5,398 bases of DNA from Deltaproteobacteria bacterium (GCA_016875155.1 VGSD01000227.1:1-5398), one strand, 5' to 3'. Shown: positions 1 to 4,478, counted from the stretch's first letter. Translations and numbers: made by a program. The notes: a model not told the origin generated them from the sequence alone.

Positions 1-39
1 CTCCCACTTTTCAAGTTCTTTGATTGGATCGTTTTTCAT
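1..39 (-). CDS. Start of a hypothetical protein, truncated by the window edge
   Basis: Only the first 13 codons are visible, reading MKNDPIKELEKWE, and the frame is still open at the window edge. An ATG at 37-39 (minus strand) is preceded by a GAGAGG ribosome binding site at 45-50 with five bases of spacing. The start lies 27 bases after the stop of the SprT-like gene, the same tight spacing seen elsewhere in this block, so it is probably the next gene of the same transcript. Nothing can be said about its function. Confidence 0.6.
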   Translation of the reverse strand, partial: MKNDPIKELEKWE

Positions 40-66
40 AGCATCCTCTCTTTGCCTGTGGCGGAA

Positions 67-672
67 TCAGTTAAAGGGTTCACCTCCTTTTCTGGTGATT
101 TTCATAAATTTATTCGCTTCTTTATACGCTTCTTTGGCCCGTTTTCCGTACCGCTTATCAAATTCCTTTAAAGTTAAAGCACTTTCTTTTGCTACCGACC
201 GACGAATGTTATTATATGAGCTCTCCGGACTATCTAGTGTATATTGGTGAAACAGTTCTATAACCCCTTCGGACCTCATTCCATAGACATCTATTGCGCA
301 TCGGATCTCCTCTTTCCAAGAATTGTACAATTCTGTTTGACTTTGTATTCGATTTATAATTTCTTTATGTGGAAGCTTGCCCCACATCGGTAGAGGGTCG
401 CAATTTATTCTGTTGATCGTTCTTAGTACCCTCAACATAACTGTTATAAATTTCACTCCATGGCCTAACGCTTTTGTATGGCAAAGTTCATGGAGAAGAA
501 GGGTTCTGAGATCTTTATCTATTGTATGATTTATAAGGATCATCCTTTTTTCACGCCTACATTCGCCAGCTTTACCTGACAGATTGGGTTGAACACGCAC
601 TCTCCACCCCTGACCTTTTAATTCAGGAAAGTAGACATCCACTAATTCATTAAACGTTTGTTTAATATCCAT
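67..672 (-). CDS. SprT-like / YgjP-like zinc metallopeptidase
   Basis: This 201-residue protein has a clear zincin active site. HELCH at residues 61-65 supplies two zinc-binding histidines and the catalytic glutamate, and GHGVKF at 70-75 supplies a probable third ligand (H71). The preceding segment (residues 36-60, AGECRR... then hydrophobic ILINHTI and LLLHELCH) follows the usual SprT/DUF45 layout of a strand, a helix and the HExxH. Family members include SPRTN-type DNA-protein crosslink proteases and YgjP-like hydrolases; the phage protein's substrate is unknown. No C-terminal zinc ribbon is seen. The C-terminal third is basic (KRYGKRAKEAYKEANKF), which could suit nucleic-acid binding. The start at 672 has AAAGGAGG at 684-691, with a rather long 11-base spacer. 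It follows the 159-aa gene after a 119-base gap. I am confident of the fold class but not of the role. Confidence 0.88.
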   Translation of the reverse strand: MDIKQTFNELVDVYFPELKGQGWRVRVQPNLSGKAGECRREKRMILINHTIDKDLRTLLLHELCHTKALGHGVKFITVMLRVLRTINRINCDPLPMWGKLPHKEIINRIQSQTELYNSWKEEIRCAIDVYGMRSEGVIELFHQYTLDSPESSYNNIRRSVAKESALTLKEFDKRYGKRAKEAYKEANKFMKITRKGGEPFN

Positions 673-791
673 TTCCTTTTTTACCTCCTTTCCTTTAAAA
701 GTAATTCCCTACAAATTCTCGAGCTCATTGGATCCATGATTCAACGAGACTTCTCTGTCCTACCCATACCCAACCAAGGACCAGGGATCAA

Positions 792-1271
792 TCAGTTACG
801 CCTCTTCTCCTGTTTCAATGGCAAATCGGTTATAAAACCACAAAAGAAATATTGTCCGTTGCCAGCCTGCCGGAAGAGGACCTTGACCGGATCCCCCGGG
901 CTGCCAAAATGATAGGTAATATTCACGTCCCATATATTCCATCTGCTCGAGGCATCCCGCAACCATTGATCGGTAGGTTCCTGATTCTCTCCAAAAAGGC
1001 GTCTTCTGACATCCTCAGATCTCAATTCTGCAATGGCCACCTTTTCAACGTTCACACCATACTTGGCAAGAAGGAAGAGAAGAAAATTGTTCCTTTTGAT
1101 CTTCTCCCTCATCGTAACTACGTCATCTGTAACCTCAGTGTATCTAATCAATTCAAGTTTCTTTATTGCCTTTTCTCTGAGGTCTCTCAGGGCTATGGAT
1201 TTCTGCATTAAGACCCCTTTTGCAGCTTCGATCTCAGCCTCCAATTTTTTTATCCTTACTTCGGTCTCCAT
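792..1271 (-). CDS. Hypothetical protein with N-terminal coiled coil
   Basis: I do not recognise this 159-residue protein. Residues 1-40 are a charged heptad-like helix (METEVRIKKLEAEIEAA...), probably a coiled coil. Residues about 55-95 are also helical and charged (MREKIKRNNFLLFLLAKYGV). The C-terminal half is different: W-rich, with a likely small beta domain (SRWNIWDVNITYHF, then GNGQYFFCGFITDLP), ending in a basic tail (KQEKRRN). There is no signal peptide or membrane segment. The ATG at 1271 has AAAGGAG at 1280-1286, eight bases upstream. It is the first sizeable gene after the promoter, structured RNA and terminator at 1505-1666, so any read-through from that promoter would express it together with the SprT-like gene. 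Confidence 0.85.
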   Translation of the reverse strand: METEVRIKKLEAEIEAAKGVLMQKSIALRDLREKAIKKLELIRYTEVTDDVVTMREKIKRNNFLLFLLAKYGVNVEKVAIAELRSEDVRRRLFGENQEPTDQWLRDASSRWNIWDVNITYHFGSPGDPVKVLFRQAGNGQYFFCGFITDLPLKQEKRRN

Positions 1272-1325
1272 TTCTCATTCTCCTTTCTGGCCGGTGGCCG
1301 GTTAGTAGTTAAGTTGGATAGGTTT

Positions 1326-1334
1326 ACCTCCTTT
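1326..1334 (-). promoter_or_regulatory. Orphan Shine-Dalgarno sequence without a start codon
   Basis: The minus strand reads AAAGGAGGT, fully complementary to the usual 16S 3' end. No ATG, GTG or TTG follows at a workable distance; the only codon near the expected position is ATC, which would open a five-codon frame. It may be a ribosome standby site, a relic of a lost small gene, or chance. It lies about 55 bases upstream of the 159-aa gene, which has its own ribosome binding site. Confidence 0.4.
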
Positions 1335-1433
1335 TAACTGATCTTTTAATGCATCCTACAGCCGTATTTTACGCTTATTTTGTATAGCCCATGCCTGAGT
1401 ATAGGGTTTTAAAATAAAATAGCTCTAAACCCT

Positions 1434-1478
1434 TTAAAAGTTACTCCTGCGAGATGAATAAACCCCTTCTTGCCCCAT
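1434..1478 (-). CDS. Possible 14-residue leader peptide
   Basis: A 14-codon ORF (MGQEGVYSSRRSNF, then TAA) starts at an ATG with a near-ideal ribosome binding site, AAAGGAGG at 1485-1492 with six bases of spacing. It begins 26 bases after the U tract of the terminator-like RNA structure and lies 163 bases before the next gene. Its place between an attenuator-like element and the operon it precedes suggests a leader peptide or a very small phage protein. There is no run of regulatory codons such as a series of Trp or His. The ribosome binding site is the main evidence; coding potential cannot be judged from so few codons. Confidence 0.35.
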   Translation of the reverse strand: MGQEGVYSSRRSNF

Positions 1479-1504
1479 GCTTGCCCTCCTTTCTTCCATA
1501 AACT

Positions 1505-1576
1505 AAAAAAGCCGAAAGACTTGTCTCTACCCAAGAGAGGTAGCTCCCGGCCTCGCAACCGGAAGAGTCTTTCGGC
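1505..1576 (-). terminator. Intrinsic-terminator-like three-way junction with U tract
   Basis: On the minus strand a perfect 11-bp stem pairs GCCGAAAGACT (1576-1566) with AGTCTTTCGGC (1521-1511). Six T residues follow immediately (1510-1505), as in a rho-independent terminator. The closing stem encloses two further hairpins. One has a 7-bp stem (1565-1559 with 1550-1544) and the 8-base loop TTGCGAGG. The other has a 5-bp stem CTACC/GGTAG (1543-1539 with 1531-1527) and the 7-base loop TCTCTTG. The 7-bp stem contains a G-U pair (1563 with 1546) that works only in the minus-strand RNA. That pair and the U tract both set the direction. The internal branching is far more elaborate than a plain terminator needs. 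Confidence 0.8.
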
Positions 1577-1632
1577 AATCCCGATAAAAAGAAATTGCCC
1601 TTACAGCCGGGACCAGCTCTCTTGTTTTAGAC
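1505..1632 (-). ncRNA. Candidate structured RNA (small RNA or cis-acting attenuator leader)
   Basis: A transcript from the promoter at 1639-1666 would begin near 1632 and end at the U tract near 1505, giving about 128 nucleotides with no convincing ORF. It has a 5' region with a small hairpin (AGCTG/CGGCT around 1618-1605) and the three-way junction described for the terminator. Two alternative pairings are visible. GGCAAT/ATTGCC (1599-1594 with 1579-1574) overlaps the base of the junction stem. CAAGAGAG near the 5' end (1624-1617) is exactly complementary to CTCTCTTG in the second hairpin (1539-1532). Such competition suits a switch or attenuator. I could not match it to a riboswitch class from memory, so it may be a known family that I fail to recognise. 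A trans-acting small RNA is equally possible. Confidence 0.6.
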
Positions 1633-1638
1633 AACTTC

Positions 1639-1666
1639 ATAATACACCTTTGCAAAACTTTGTCAA
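1639..1666 (-). promoter_or_regulatory. Strong sigma70-type promoter
   Basis: The minus strand carries a perfect -35 box TTGACA (1666-1661) and a five-of-six -10 box TATTAT (1644-1639), separated by 16 bases. The predicted start is near 1632. It is the best promoter match I can find in the window. It lies 51 bases after the stop of the 60-aa regulator gene and directly upstream of the structured RNA. An octamer TTAACAGA (plus strand, 1693-1700) lies 27 bases upstream of the -35 box and recurs ahead of the regulator gene, so it may be an operator. Confidence 0.78.
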
Positions 1667-1717
1667 GAAGTTTTTACAATCGCTAACAACCCTTAACAGA
1701 CCAGAAGAAAAAAGGGG

Positions 1718-1900
1718 TTATTTCTTATCCCTCAGCCACCTCTCCACCTCATCCCGGAAGAAAAGAATCTTCCCTTTCACTTTATGACCGGGAAGAGGGT
1801 CTTTCAATCTCAAGTATCGATAGATGGTCATCTTGCAGACCCCCATAAACTTAGCCAAGGTGTCCACGTCTAAAAGGTCTCCTCGAAATTCTTTCAACAT
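1718..1900 (-). CDS. Excisionase/AlpA-type helix-turn-helix DNA-binding protein
   Basis: This 60-residue protein is a single winged helix-turn-helix of the excisionase (HTH_17/AlpA) type. The helix-turn-helix covers roughly residues 9-31 (DVDTLAKFMGVCKMTIYRYLR). A short wing (GHKVKGKILFF) follows, and then the typical closing helix RDEVERWLRDK. Proteins of this class act as recombination directionality factors or as small phage transcription regulators. No integrase is visible here, so regulator is as likely as excisionase. The ATG at 1900 has TAGGAGGG at 1907-1914 with six bases of spacing. A palindrome lies just upstream at 1922-1937. The gene directly precedes the promoter and structured RNA, both plausible targets. 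The stop codon overlaps a weak hairpin with a T6 tract (1708-1732) that could terminate poorly. Confidence 0.88.
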   Translation of the reverse strand: MLKEFRGDLLDVDTLAKFMGVCKMTIYRYLRLKDPLPGHKVKGKILFFRDEVERWLRDKK

Positions 1901-1921
1901 GCCTTACCCTCCTATGTTAAC

Positions 1922-1937
1922 AGAAGTTAAAACTTCT
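1922..1937. repeat. 16-bp palindrome, candidate operator
   Basis: AGAAGTTAAAACTTCT is an inverted repeat with 7-bp arms around a central AA. It lies 22 bases upstream of the start of the excisionase-like gene and just upstream of its ribosome binding site. It overlaps a second small palindrome, GTTAAC (1916-1921), by adjacency, and the octamer TTAACAGA (1917-1924). A binding site for the adjacent regulator is reasonable but unproven. The low GC content makes chance palindromes more likely. Confidence 0.35.
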
Positions 1938-2013
1938 CCAGAATGCGTTTAAAACGACGATCTCGACTTTACCCATACTCGGATAACCACTCATATCTGA
2001 TCGCTGCTCGCAC

Positions 2014-2038
2014 CGTTTCTGACGATGCGTCAGGAACG
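2014..2038 (-). other. Hairpin across the stop codon of the bS21-like gene
   Basis: Two 11-base arms (CGTTTCTGACG at 2014-2024 and CGTCAGGAACG at 2028-2038, plus strand) pair around a 3-base loop with one mismatch. The structure contains the TGA stop of the bS21-like gene (2030-2032). No U tract follows on the minus strand, so it is not a standard terminator. It could stabilise the mRNA 3' end or affect termination of translation. On the plus strand the mismatch becomes a G-U wobble. Confidence 0.45.
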
Positions 2039-2239
2039 CTCAGAGACCCGTTTGCTTTGACTCAGGCCTCTGTTAAAATTTTTCTTTCTTTTTCGGGCCA
2101 GCTTGTCTTTCTCTCTCCTCAACTCCGTCCTGGACATGGCATAGGAGTGGCGCGCCAGCGATTTTTTGACATCGGAGAAAAACTCCCTTTTCAAACTTTG
2201 AAGCACCCGGTCAAGATTTCCGTCTCGAATCTCAATCAT
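2030..2239 (-). CDS. rpsU-like: Ribosomal protein bS21 homologue, probably virus-encoded
   Basis: This 69-residue basic protein matches bacterial small-subunit protein bS21 in length (71 residues in E. coli) and pattern. It has N-terminal IEIRDG...DRVLQSLKR against the E. coli IKVRENEPFDVALRRFKR. RHSYAMSRTELRREKDKLARKR then follows where E. coli has [22 protein letters not shown], ending in a Lys/Arg-rich tail. The usual proline after the tyrosine is a serine-containing segment here. bS21 sits near the anti-Shine-Dalgarno end of 16S rRNA and helps initiation on SD-containing mRNAs. It is among the ribosomal proteins known to be carried by phages. ATG at 2239 is preferred over the TTG one codon upstream; AGGA at 2248-2251 sits eight bases away. 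Its setting among phage-like small genes, not rpsU neighbours such as dnaG, rpoD or GatB/YqeY genes, argues for viral origin. A host gene next to a prophage is less likely. Confidence 0.8.
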   Translation of the reverse strand: MIEIRDGNLDRVLQSLKREFFSDVKKSLARHSYAMSRTELRREKDKLARKRKKNFNRGLSQSKRVSERS

Positions 2240-2260
2240 CAAAACATTCCTGTCCGTCTC

Positions 2261-2539
2261 TTAGGGGCTTAACGATAAATTCGATCCCCATCCGAATCTA
2301 TCCCGGCACGCTTCCTCTATTAACCCGATTGCTATTCTTATTGTCCGGTCAATCCTCTGAAAGTGACTCTTGGTAATTTCTCCCTTCTGGAAGGACCACT
2401 GAGCATAGTTGAGAGTATCCAGGAGTTCTTCGAGGGCTTCACGCCTAAAACATCGCGGGTCAGTCTTTGGCCGAATAGGGCCATACTTAGGCTCATGGTC
2501 AAGCTCGCGTTTTTTTCGTTGCTCATCGATCCAATCCAT
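2261..2539 (-). CDS. Hypothetical small charged protein
   Basis: I do not recognise this 92-residue protein. Its N-terminus is highly charged (MDWIDEQRKKRELDHEPKYG), followed by RPKTDPRCFRREALEELLDTL and two amphipathic helices up to RIAIGLIEEACRDRFGW. It is probably a soluble all-helical protein. I chose the ATG at 2539, not the longer open frame that begins at 2602, because a strong AGGGAGG lies at 2548-2554 with eight bases of spacing. This start overlaps the end of the preceding gene by 17 bases, with its ribosome binding site inside that gene, which implies translational coupling. It ends 21 bases before the bS21-like start. Confidence 0.82.
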   Translation of the reverse strand: MDWIDEQRKKRELDHEPKYGPIRPKTDPRCFRREALEELLDTLNYAQWSFQKGEITKSHFQRIDRTIRIAIGLIEEACRDRFGWGSNLSLSP

Positions 2540-2984
2540 TTTTTCGGCCTCCCTGGTTGTAGTCCTCTGGCTTGAAATACTCCCTAAATTTTTTGAACTC
2601 ATCCTCGTCCGGGTCCCGCCGCTTTCTTTCGGATCGATCTTCTTCCCTTAAGCGTTCATCGCGCCGTTCAGCAAGATGCGAATCATCCATAACAGAGGAA
2701 TGAACCGGAAGACCGGAAGTAAAATCGCCAGTAGACGGGAAACGTTCGCCATGAATTACTGAGGCGAAACCTTGACGATCAGAAAGACTTACCCCCGCTG
2801 AAATCATCCCGCTCCTTTGACTCTGAGGGCTACCGGAAAGAAGAGAAGTAGGATGGGCTTTCCTCCGTGACCTGAGATACCACAAGAGCTCTTCCAGAAT
2901 TTGAAAGAGTATGCGCGAAAAGGGCAGTCCCTTTTGTAGGATTTCAATGGGAAGGCGTTCGGCCTTTTTTAAGGGAAATTTCAT
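2523..2984 (-). CDS. Hypothetical protein with very charged C-terminus
   Basis: This is a 153-residue protein of unknown function. Residues 1-45 are basic and hydrophobic (MKFPLKKAERLPIEILQKG, then FSRILFQILEELLWYLRSRR) and may form an amphipathic helix. The middle is rich in Ser and Gly and is probably disordered. The C-terminal third is strongly charged (HLAERRDERLREEDRSERKRR, then DPDEDEFKKFREYF). It could be a virion, scaffold or nucleic-acid-binding protein, but this is only compatible with the composition. The ATG at 2984 is preferred to the GTG codons up to 2996. The upstream GGTGGTGG is a poor Shine-Dalgarno, unlike its neighbours, and a strong hairpin lies just upstream. Its 3' end holds the ribosome binding site of the next gene. 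Confidence 0.7.
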   Translation of the reverse strand: MKFPLKKAERLPIEILQKGLPFSRILFQILEELLWYLRSRRKAHPTSLLSGSPQSQRSGMISAGVSLSDRQGFASVIHGERFPSTGDFTSGLPVHSSVMDDSHLAERRDERLREEDRSERKRRDPDEDEFKKFREYFKPEDYNQGGRKNGLDR

Positions 2985-3006
2985 AACAACCACCACCCCG
3001 ATCTTC

Positions 3007-3034
3007 CCGGGCCAATCACACCGGATTGGCCCGG
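3007..3034 (-). other. Perfect 10-bp GC-rich hairpin in an intergenic gap
   Basis: CCGGGCCAAT (3007-3016) and ATTGGCCCGG (3025-3034) pair perfectly around an 8-base loop. The minus-strand RNA would form this 22 bases before the start of the 153-aa gene. No U tract follows on either strand, so a classical intrinsic terminator is unlikely. An mRNA processing or stability element, a translation-control hairpin or a protein-binding palindrome are possible. It sits in the 124-base gap 2985-3108. The rest of that gap contains only an AAGGAG-like sequence without a usable start and short GC-rich repeats (GGAGCC twice). Confidence 0.6.
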
Positions 3035-3108
3035 TACTCCTTCGGATTGAGAAATGAAACGAGGATCAAATATGGAGCCCGATATATCCCCTCGGAGCCG
3101 GGGTCGTT

Positions 3109-3306
3109 TTATTTGCAAATTAGCTCGAATTCTTTCCGCAGGTCGCTTTTACTGAACTGGAAAATCCGAACGAGATCGATCAGGATTTGATCCCTATCCC
3201 CAACTGGTATCATCTTCAACCCTATCAGGATCTGATCAAGGTCGGAAATTTTCCGCTCCCTCAAAAATTTTTCTGTTTTATCTGATACGTTCACCATCAT
3301 TCCCAT
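3109..3306 (-). CDS. Hypothetical 65-residue protein with internal repeat
   Basis: This is a small protein of unknown function. Two helical units 15 residues apart share the core DQILI (SDLDQILIGLK and GDRDQILIDLV), and the underlying DNA is repeated too (3179-3192 and 3224-3237, 13 of 14 bases alike). This points to a short internal duplication. The rest is charged and helical (KTEKFLRERK at the N-terminus, SDLRKEFELICK at the C-terminus). The ATG at 3306 has GGGAGGG at 3313-3319 with six bases of spacing. That site lies inside the last codons of the preceding gene, whose stop is only two bases upstream, so the two are likely translationally coupled. Confidence 0.82.
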   Translation of the reverse strand: MGMMVNVSDKTEKFLRERKISDLDQILIGLKMIPVGDRDQILIDLVRIFQFSKSDLRKEFELICK

Positions 3307-3308
3307 TT

Positions 3309-3881
3309 TTATCCCTCCCTTCTTCCGTAAGTTTTAAAAAGCTCTTCCTTTAGGGCTCCGAGCTCGTCCACGTTGTAAGAACCAAAAGCCCGCTTCAGAA
3401 AATCACCGTAGCTCATGACTGTTCTGGCAAGCTGTGACGCGATCCAGGCTTTAAGGAGTTGTTCATTTCCCGCAACCCTCGCTGCTTCGATTTTTGAAAC
3501 GAGATACCAGAACTCGTGAATCGCTCCGTCAACTTTCTGTAATGCCTTTCGGAGTTCACCTTCCGCTTTTCTTTTTGCCTCTAAGCTCGCAGCGTGGAGG
3601 TCGCCCAGCGCAAGAATCTCTCGGTCCAGTTTGTGAAGCTCTTCGGTTGCTTCAAGTGCCGCACTCTCCTCCACCCCCTTCAGCGCAGCCGCCAGCTCCT
3701 CCGCTTTCGTCTCTCGAATGAACCTTTTATTTTGAAGGCGATCGGAGAGGTCACGGATCTTCCCCTCCATTGAGTGAAGGACGGCCTTTGCTTTTTCAAG
3801 ATTTGATTCTGCCGTTTCCAGTTTCCCACGGGATTCCTCAAGTTGATTTTTTAGAGGATCAACTTCTTTTTTTGTTGCCAT
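3309..3881 (-). CDS. Hypothetical coiled-coil protein
   Basis: This is a 190-residue protein. Residues 1-115 are a nearly continuous heptad-patterned coiled coil rich in Glu, Lys, Ala and Leu (KNQLEESRGKLETAESNLEK, later EAKRKAEGELRKALQKVDGA). The C-terminal part (about 116-190) is a separate helical domain with aromatic residues (IHEFWYLVSKIEAARV, SYGDFLKRAFGSYNVDEL). No membrane segment or enzyme motif is visible. Placed after a terminase-like gene, a scaffold, chaperone or structural role is possible, but the sequence does not decide. The ATG at 3881 is chosen over the GTG two codons upstream because AAAGGAGG at 3889-3896 gives seven bases of spacing. Coding ends in GRREG, with GGGAGG serving as ribosome binding site for the next gene. 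Confidence 0.87.
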   Translation of the reverse strand: MATKKEVDPLKNQLEESRGKLETAESNLEKAKAVLHSMEGKIRDLSDRLQNKRFIRETKAEELAAALKGVEESAALEATEELHKLDREILALGDLHAASLEAKRKAEGELRKALQKVDGAIHEFWYLVSKIEAARVAGNEQLLKAWIASQLARTVMSYGDFLKRAFGSYNVDELGALKEELFKTYGRREG

Positions 3882-3898
3882 TAACACGCCTCCTTTCT

Positions 3899-4108
3899 TT
3901 ACGGATTCCAGCGGTCAGCCGGATCTTTCAACATTTCCTGCTCCACCCGGTAAACTCGATACGTTTCAAAAGTCGGATAGCTCGCCCGAATGGACGGAGT
4001 TTCCCGCCATGTATTGAAACAACCTTCAGTGAATCGCAAGATTTTATCGGCGTCCTGGGTGTGATTGTTGTTCAGTTCCCCGAGATTTCCTAAATCGTAA
4101 TACGTCAT
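3899..4108 (-). CDS. Hypothetical 69-residue protein
   Basis: I do not recognise this small protein. It begins MTYYDLGNLGELNNNHTQDA and continues with a helix (DKILRFTEGCFNTWRE). It contains a tyrosine-rich stretch (SYPTFETYRVYRVEQEM) and ends DPADRWNP. It is soluble and mildly acidic, with no motif I can assign. The ATG at 4108 has AAAGGAGG at 4119-4126. That site lies in the last codons of the upstream gene, whose stop is four bases before this start, so translational coupling is likely. The next gene starts 17 bases after its stop. Confidence 0.8.
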   Translation of the reverse strand: MTYYDLGNLGELNNNHTQDADKILRFTEGCFNTWRETPSIRASYPTFETYRVYRVEQEMLKDPADRWNP

Positions 4109-4112
4109 GATC

Positions 4113-4478
4113 CTATCCCCTCCTTTCGAAAATTCTTATTTGACCCCTCACCATCGCCTTCTCAAAAGCTCTCTTCCCTTCTACGGTCAAAAATTCCCCG
4201 GGCTCCTCATCCCTCCTGGATGTGTAATGGAAGGTCTTTTCGGGCGAATAGTTTTGACGCCCGGAGATTCGAGATTCAACGGCTGCCTGAACCGGTTTGA
4301 CACGTTTTTGCGTTTCCTCTCTTTCCAATGCAGCAAAATGGCTCTCAATACGATCTACATCGATGAGAATTAAACTCCCATATTGTGTCACCGGTAAAAT
4401 TCCGAGTCGGACCGCTTCTTGAATCGTTTCAACCGGCAACTTTGCTCGCTCTGCAAACGCCTTGATTGTAATCTCCAT
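4113..4478 (-). CDS. Small protein with MerR/excisionase-like DNA-binding N-terminus
   Basis: This is a 121-residue protein. Residues 4-47 (IKAFAERAKLPVETIQEAVRLG, then ILPVTQYGSLILIDVDRIESHF) follow the order helix, turn, recognition helix, wing, closing helix found in MerR-type and excisionase-like domains. The sequence match is looser than for the 60-aa regulator. The middle (48-85) is charged and probably disordered. The C-terminus (GEFLTVEGKRAFEKAMVRGQ) is helical. A DNA-binding role in packaging or regulation fits its place after a terminase-like gene, but is inferred. The ATG at 4478 has AAAGGAG at 4485-4491 with six bases of spacing. A 127-base gap separates it from the upstream gene, holding only tiny frames (such as MKIGGGELPSGR) that I do not credit. 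Confidence 0.82.
   Translation of the reverse strand: MEITIKAFAERAKLPVETIQEAVRLGILPVTQYGSLILIDVDRIESHFAALEREETQKRVKPVQAAVESRISGRQNYSPEKTFHYTSRRDEEPGEFLTVEGKRAFEKAMVRGQIRIFERRG

Noticed and set aside
681..737. 18-codon ORF (MDPMSSRICRELLLKERR) ending at the SprT gene's SD
   Set aside because: The stop codon position mimics the coupled genes of this block, but no ribosome binding site precedes its ATG and it is too short to judge.
852..1305. Plus-strand ORFs opposite the 159-aa gene
   Set aside because: They are mirror frames of a gene with a good start, with no SD and low-complexity translations.
1404..1432. GGGTTT/AAACCC inverted repeat in the gap before the 159-aa gene
   Set aside because: It has a 6-bp stem with a 17-base AT-rich loop, expected by chance in this composition.
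1505..1576. tRNA, integron attC site or a named riboswitch class at the three-way junction
   Set aside because: There is no anticodon arm or T-arm pattern, no attC R-box core pair, and I could not match conserved c-di-GMP, purine, SAM or cobalamin core motifs.
1708..1732. Weak terminator after the excisionase-like gene
   Set aside because: Only a 4-bp AGGG/CCCT stem precedes the T6 tract; this is too weak to call a terminator.
3494..3721. Plus-strand ORF with a proline-rich C-terminus
   Set aside because: It is antisense to the coiled-coil gene; the Pro/Ser/Leu-rich composition reflects the complement of Glu/Ala/Lys codons, and no ribosome binding site is seen.
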